A stretch of 64,000 nucleotides of DNA, from assembly GCA_004009845.1 (NCBI GenBank), contig RMBW01000008.1, forward strand, positions 372,001 through 436,000, in the 5' to 3' direction. The notes beneath the pieces were generated by a model, which worked only from the letters and a program-made list of their open reading frames with translations, searched no databases and had not been told where the DNA came from. Below, in pieces: positions 62,901 to 64,000 of the stretch. The translations under genes and the position numbers were made by a program. The first letter of the stretch is position 1. Every line of letters starts with the position of its first letter. This DNA is from Davidsoniella eucalypti (taxonomy: Eukaryota; Ascomycota; Sordariomycetes; Microascales; Ceratocystidaceae).

Positions 62901-63392
62901 GGCTCGGCCAAATGCACTCCGGAACACTCCAGGTGGTTTAGGGAACATAAACAGGCAATGTTCAAGGAATGGTTCTACGAGCAGGCAGCCATCAGAGACA
63001 ACATGGAGAGGCGAGAAATGGGGCTTCCCTCTCCAGGAGAAGTCGCCATACCTGGGGGGACAAGAATCTGTCAAGGACAGGTACTAGCCGCACTCTCTGG
63101 TCATGGTGACTTCAAAGAATATCATGAGAGGTTTGGCCACGAGAACGCCACAATGGAATGCCACAGGTGTGGCAAAGACAGGGAAAGGATCCACATTTGG
63201 ACCTGTCGCAAAAAGCTGAAACCTTGGGGCAGAGTATTCACCAAAAACCTACTCATGACCACGAAAGGTAGAAGAACACTGGCAAAAAAGGCACAAAAAC
63301 AGGCACTCTTCTCTTTCCTTTGTTTTTTATTAGTATTTATATTGGTTTTTCTTTTTCTTTTTCTTTTTTTTTTGGGGGGTTTTTTGCTTTAA
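59915..63392 (+). pseudogene. LINE ORF2: endonuclease, reverse transcriptase, RNase H, finger
   Basis: AP-endonuclease signature pieces are IYQANV (about 59,920), the Glu in MVLEPAIYQ and GSDHTPSLLEI (about 60,520). RT pieces are NTAPGIDGVRNKVL, motif A LTFDIQRAFDGI (about 61,390), motif B SLPQGSPVSPILYMLFM and motif C YMDDGIW (about 61,650). RNase H follows with WLYTDGSK, DAEIFAILHGL, CLDNRAAVSRI and WTPGHKGISGNERADALAKG. The finger CHRCGKDRERIHIWTC ends the conserved part; the frame stops at 63,390-63,392. At least six frame changes separate these blocks. Motif C is YMDD where most Tad-clade elements have an A or V at the second position. Confidence 0.9.
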
Positions 63393-63528
63393 AAGGAGAC
63401 GTAGGTGTTGCTACTGTAAAAGGGATGGATGCCAGACTACTAGGAACATAGAAAATTGGTGCCAGAAAACACGGCCTCGCCCGGAGTCGAAAAGGAGCTC
63501 TTAGATAAATCTCTAGACTATAAATAAA

Positions 63529-63550
63529 ATCATCATCATCATCATCATCA
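63529..63550 (+). repeat. (ATC)n tail of the LINE
   Basis: About seven ATC units mark the 3' end of the element and its junction with the next LINE fragment. Confidence 0.85.
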
Positions 63551-64000
63551 AGGTTGACAAACAACGAGGATTCCTAGGAAAGAATCATGAAGTCTTTGAT
63601 GCCGAGATAGTGGCATTCATGTTGTCCTCGACAACCAAGCAGCATTTGCTTGCCTCTTTCCCGGCTCCGCACCAACAGACTCCAGCCGAGCCCAGATCTT
63701 AGAGTTCCACTCTCTGGTCCGAACTTGTTCGGACGTCGGTGTCGCCATGTCAAAGCTGGACAAGTTACCCCTATCTGGGTTCGACACATTGGAATACCTG
63801 GCAATGAGATAGCAGACATTCTGGCCAAGGAAGACGCTACTTTACCTCCACCACCAAACTTGCCTCCCTCCATTGCTCATGTCAAACGAGCTGCTCGGAG
63901 CCGGCTACAGGAGGAGGAGTACACCGACTGGTGAAAATCCTCTGCCGGACAACTTACAAGGACCTGGGACTTTCTGCAGCCTTCAGGGCGGGCCGGCTAT
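63551..64000 (+). mobile_element. LINE fragment E, RNase H region, cut by the window edge
   Basis: The domain is split over several frames: NHEVFDAEIVAF (Glu), VVLDNQAAFACL (Asp) and PIWVRHIGIPGNEIADILAKE, then a proline stretch and EEEYTDW. The wording differs from the other LINEs here, so it is another family. It begins directly after the (ATC)n tail, so the large LINE probably inserted into this older one. The rest lies outside the window. Confidence 0.82.

Larger units (their letters stand above)
58584..63550 (+). mobile_element. Near full-length Tad1-like LINE, multiply frameshifted
   Basis: The order is ORF1 (gag-like with zinc knuckles), AP-type endonuclease, reverse transcriptase, RNase H, terminal finger, T-rich 3' region and an (ATC)n tail at about 63,529-63,550. 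All domains of an autonomous element are present, but both ORFs carry several frameshifts and stops, so the copy is inactive. The 3' tail type (ATC) differs from the ATCAA-type tail of copies A, B and D, so at least two LINE families or subfamilies are present. Confidence 0.92.

Overview
The window looks like nuclear DNA of a filamentous ascomycete, probably a sordariomycete. The evidence is short introns (56-228 bp) with GTAAGT/GTATGT/GTACGT donors and short CAG/TAG acceptors, intron-split housekeeping genes (RVB1, TAF13, a Kish protein, NMN adenylyltransferase), a fungus-specific KCH-type potassium channel family protein, and Tad1-like LINEs that carry a C-terminal RNase H domain. The species cannot be named from the sequence alone.

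Layout. About 1-13.5 kb holds no gene I can support. From 13.5 to 17.3 kb is a compact housekeeping block: KSH1 (minus; a tiny four-exon gene whose first coding exon is only the ATG) is divergent from TAF13 (plus), followed by RVB1 (plus). From 17.3 to 29.7 kb is another apparent desert rich in homopolymers and pyrimidine tracts. At 29.7-32.1 kb lies an HMG-box transcription factor with a 15-bp minisatellite in its coding region. 32.1-39.4 kb is again apparently non-coding, ending in a long pyrimidine-rich leader of the KCH-type membrane protein gene (39.4-42.0 kb). Then come an intron-containing tRNA-Ala(CGC), a five-exon nicotinamide/nicotinate mononucleotide adenylyltransferase (43.9-45.3 kb, minus) and a probable gene relic at about 46 kb.

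From 47.9 kb to the right edge the window is a transposon-dense compartment. It starts with a complete Tc1/mariner element (47,860-49,348) that has 74-bp terminal inverted repeats and a TA target duplication but an internally deleted transposase. Next is tRNA-Asp(GTC), with two LINE insertions stacked in one target site just upstream of it. Further LINE pieces follow in both orientations, including a nearly complete but multiply frameshifted element (58.58-63.55 kb, ORF1 plus ORF2) and a fragment of another LINE running off the edge.

The most interesting structure is inside this graveyard. Two nearly identical inverted arms of about 524 bp (55,490-56,014 and 57,852-58,374) enclose about 1.8 kb that holds one intact two-exon gene (56,451-57,074, minus) for a 184-residue secreted protein I do not recognise. 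An intact secreted-protein gene between fresh inverted repeats in a LINE-rich region is what one would expect of a mobile or transposon-captured effector-like gene, but that function is inference.

The cellular genes do not form a pathway: KSH1 serves the secretory pathway, TAF13 belongs to TFIID, RVB1 to INO80/SWR1/R2TP-type complexes, the HMG protein is a regulator, the KCH protein is a plasma-membrane potassium transport protein, and the adenylyltransferase makes NAD.
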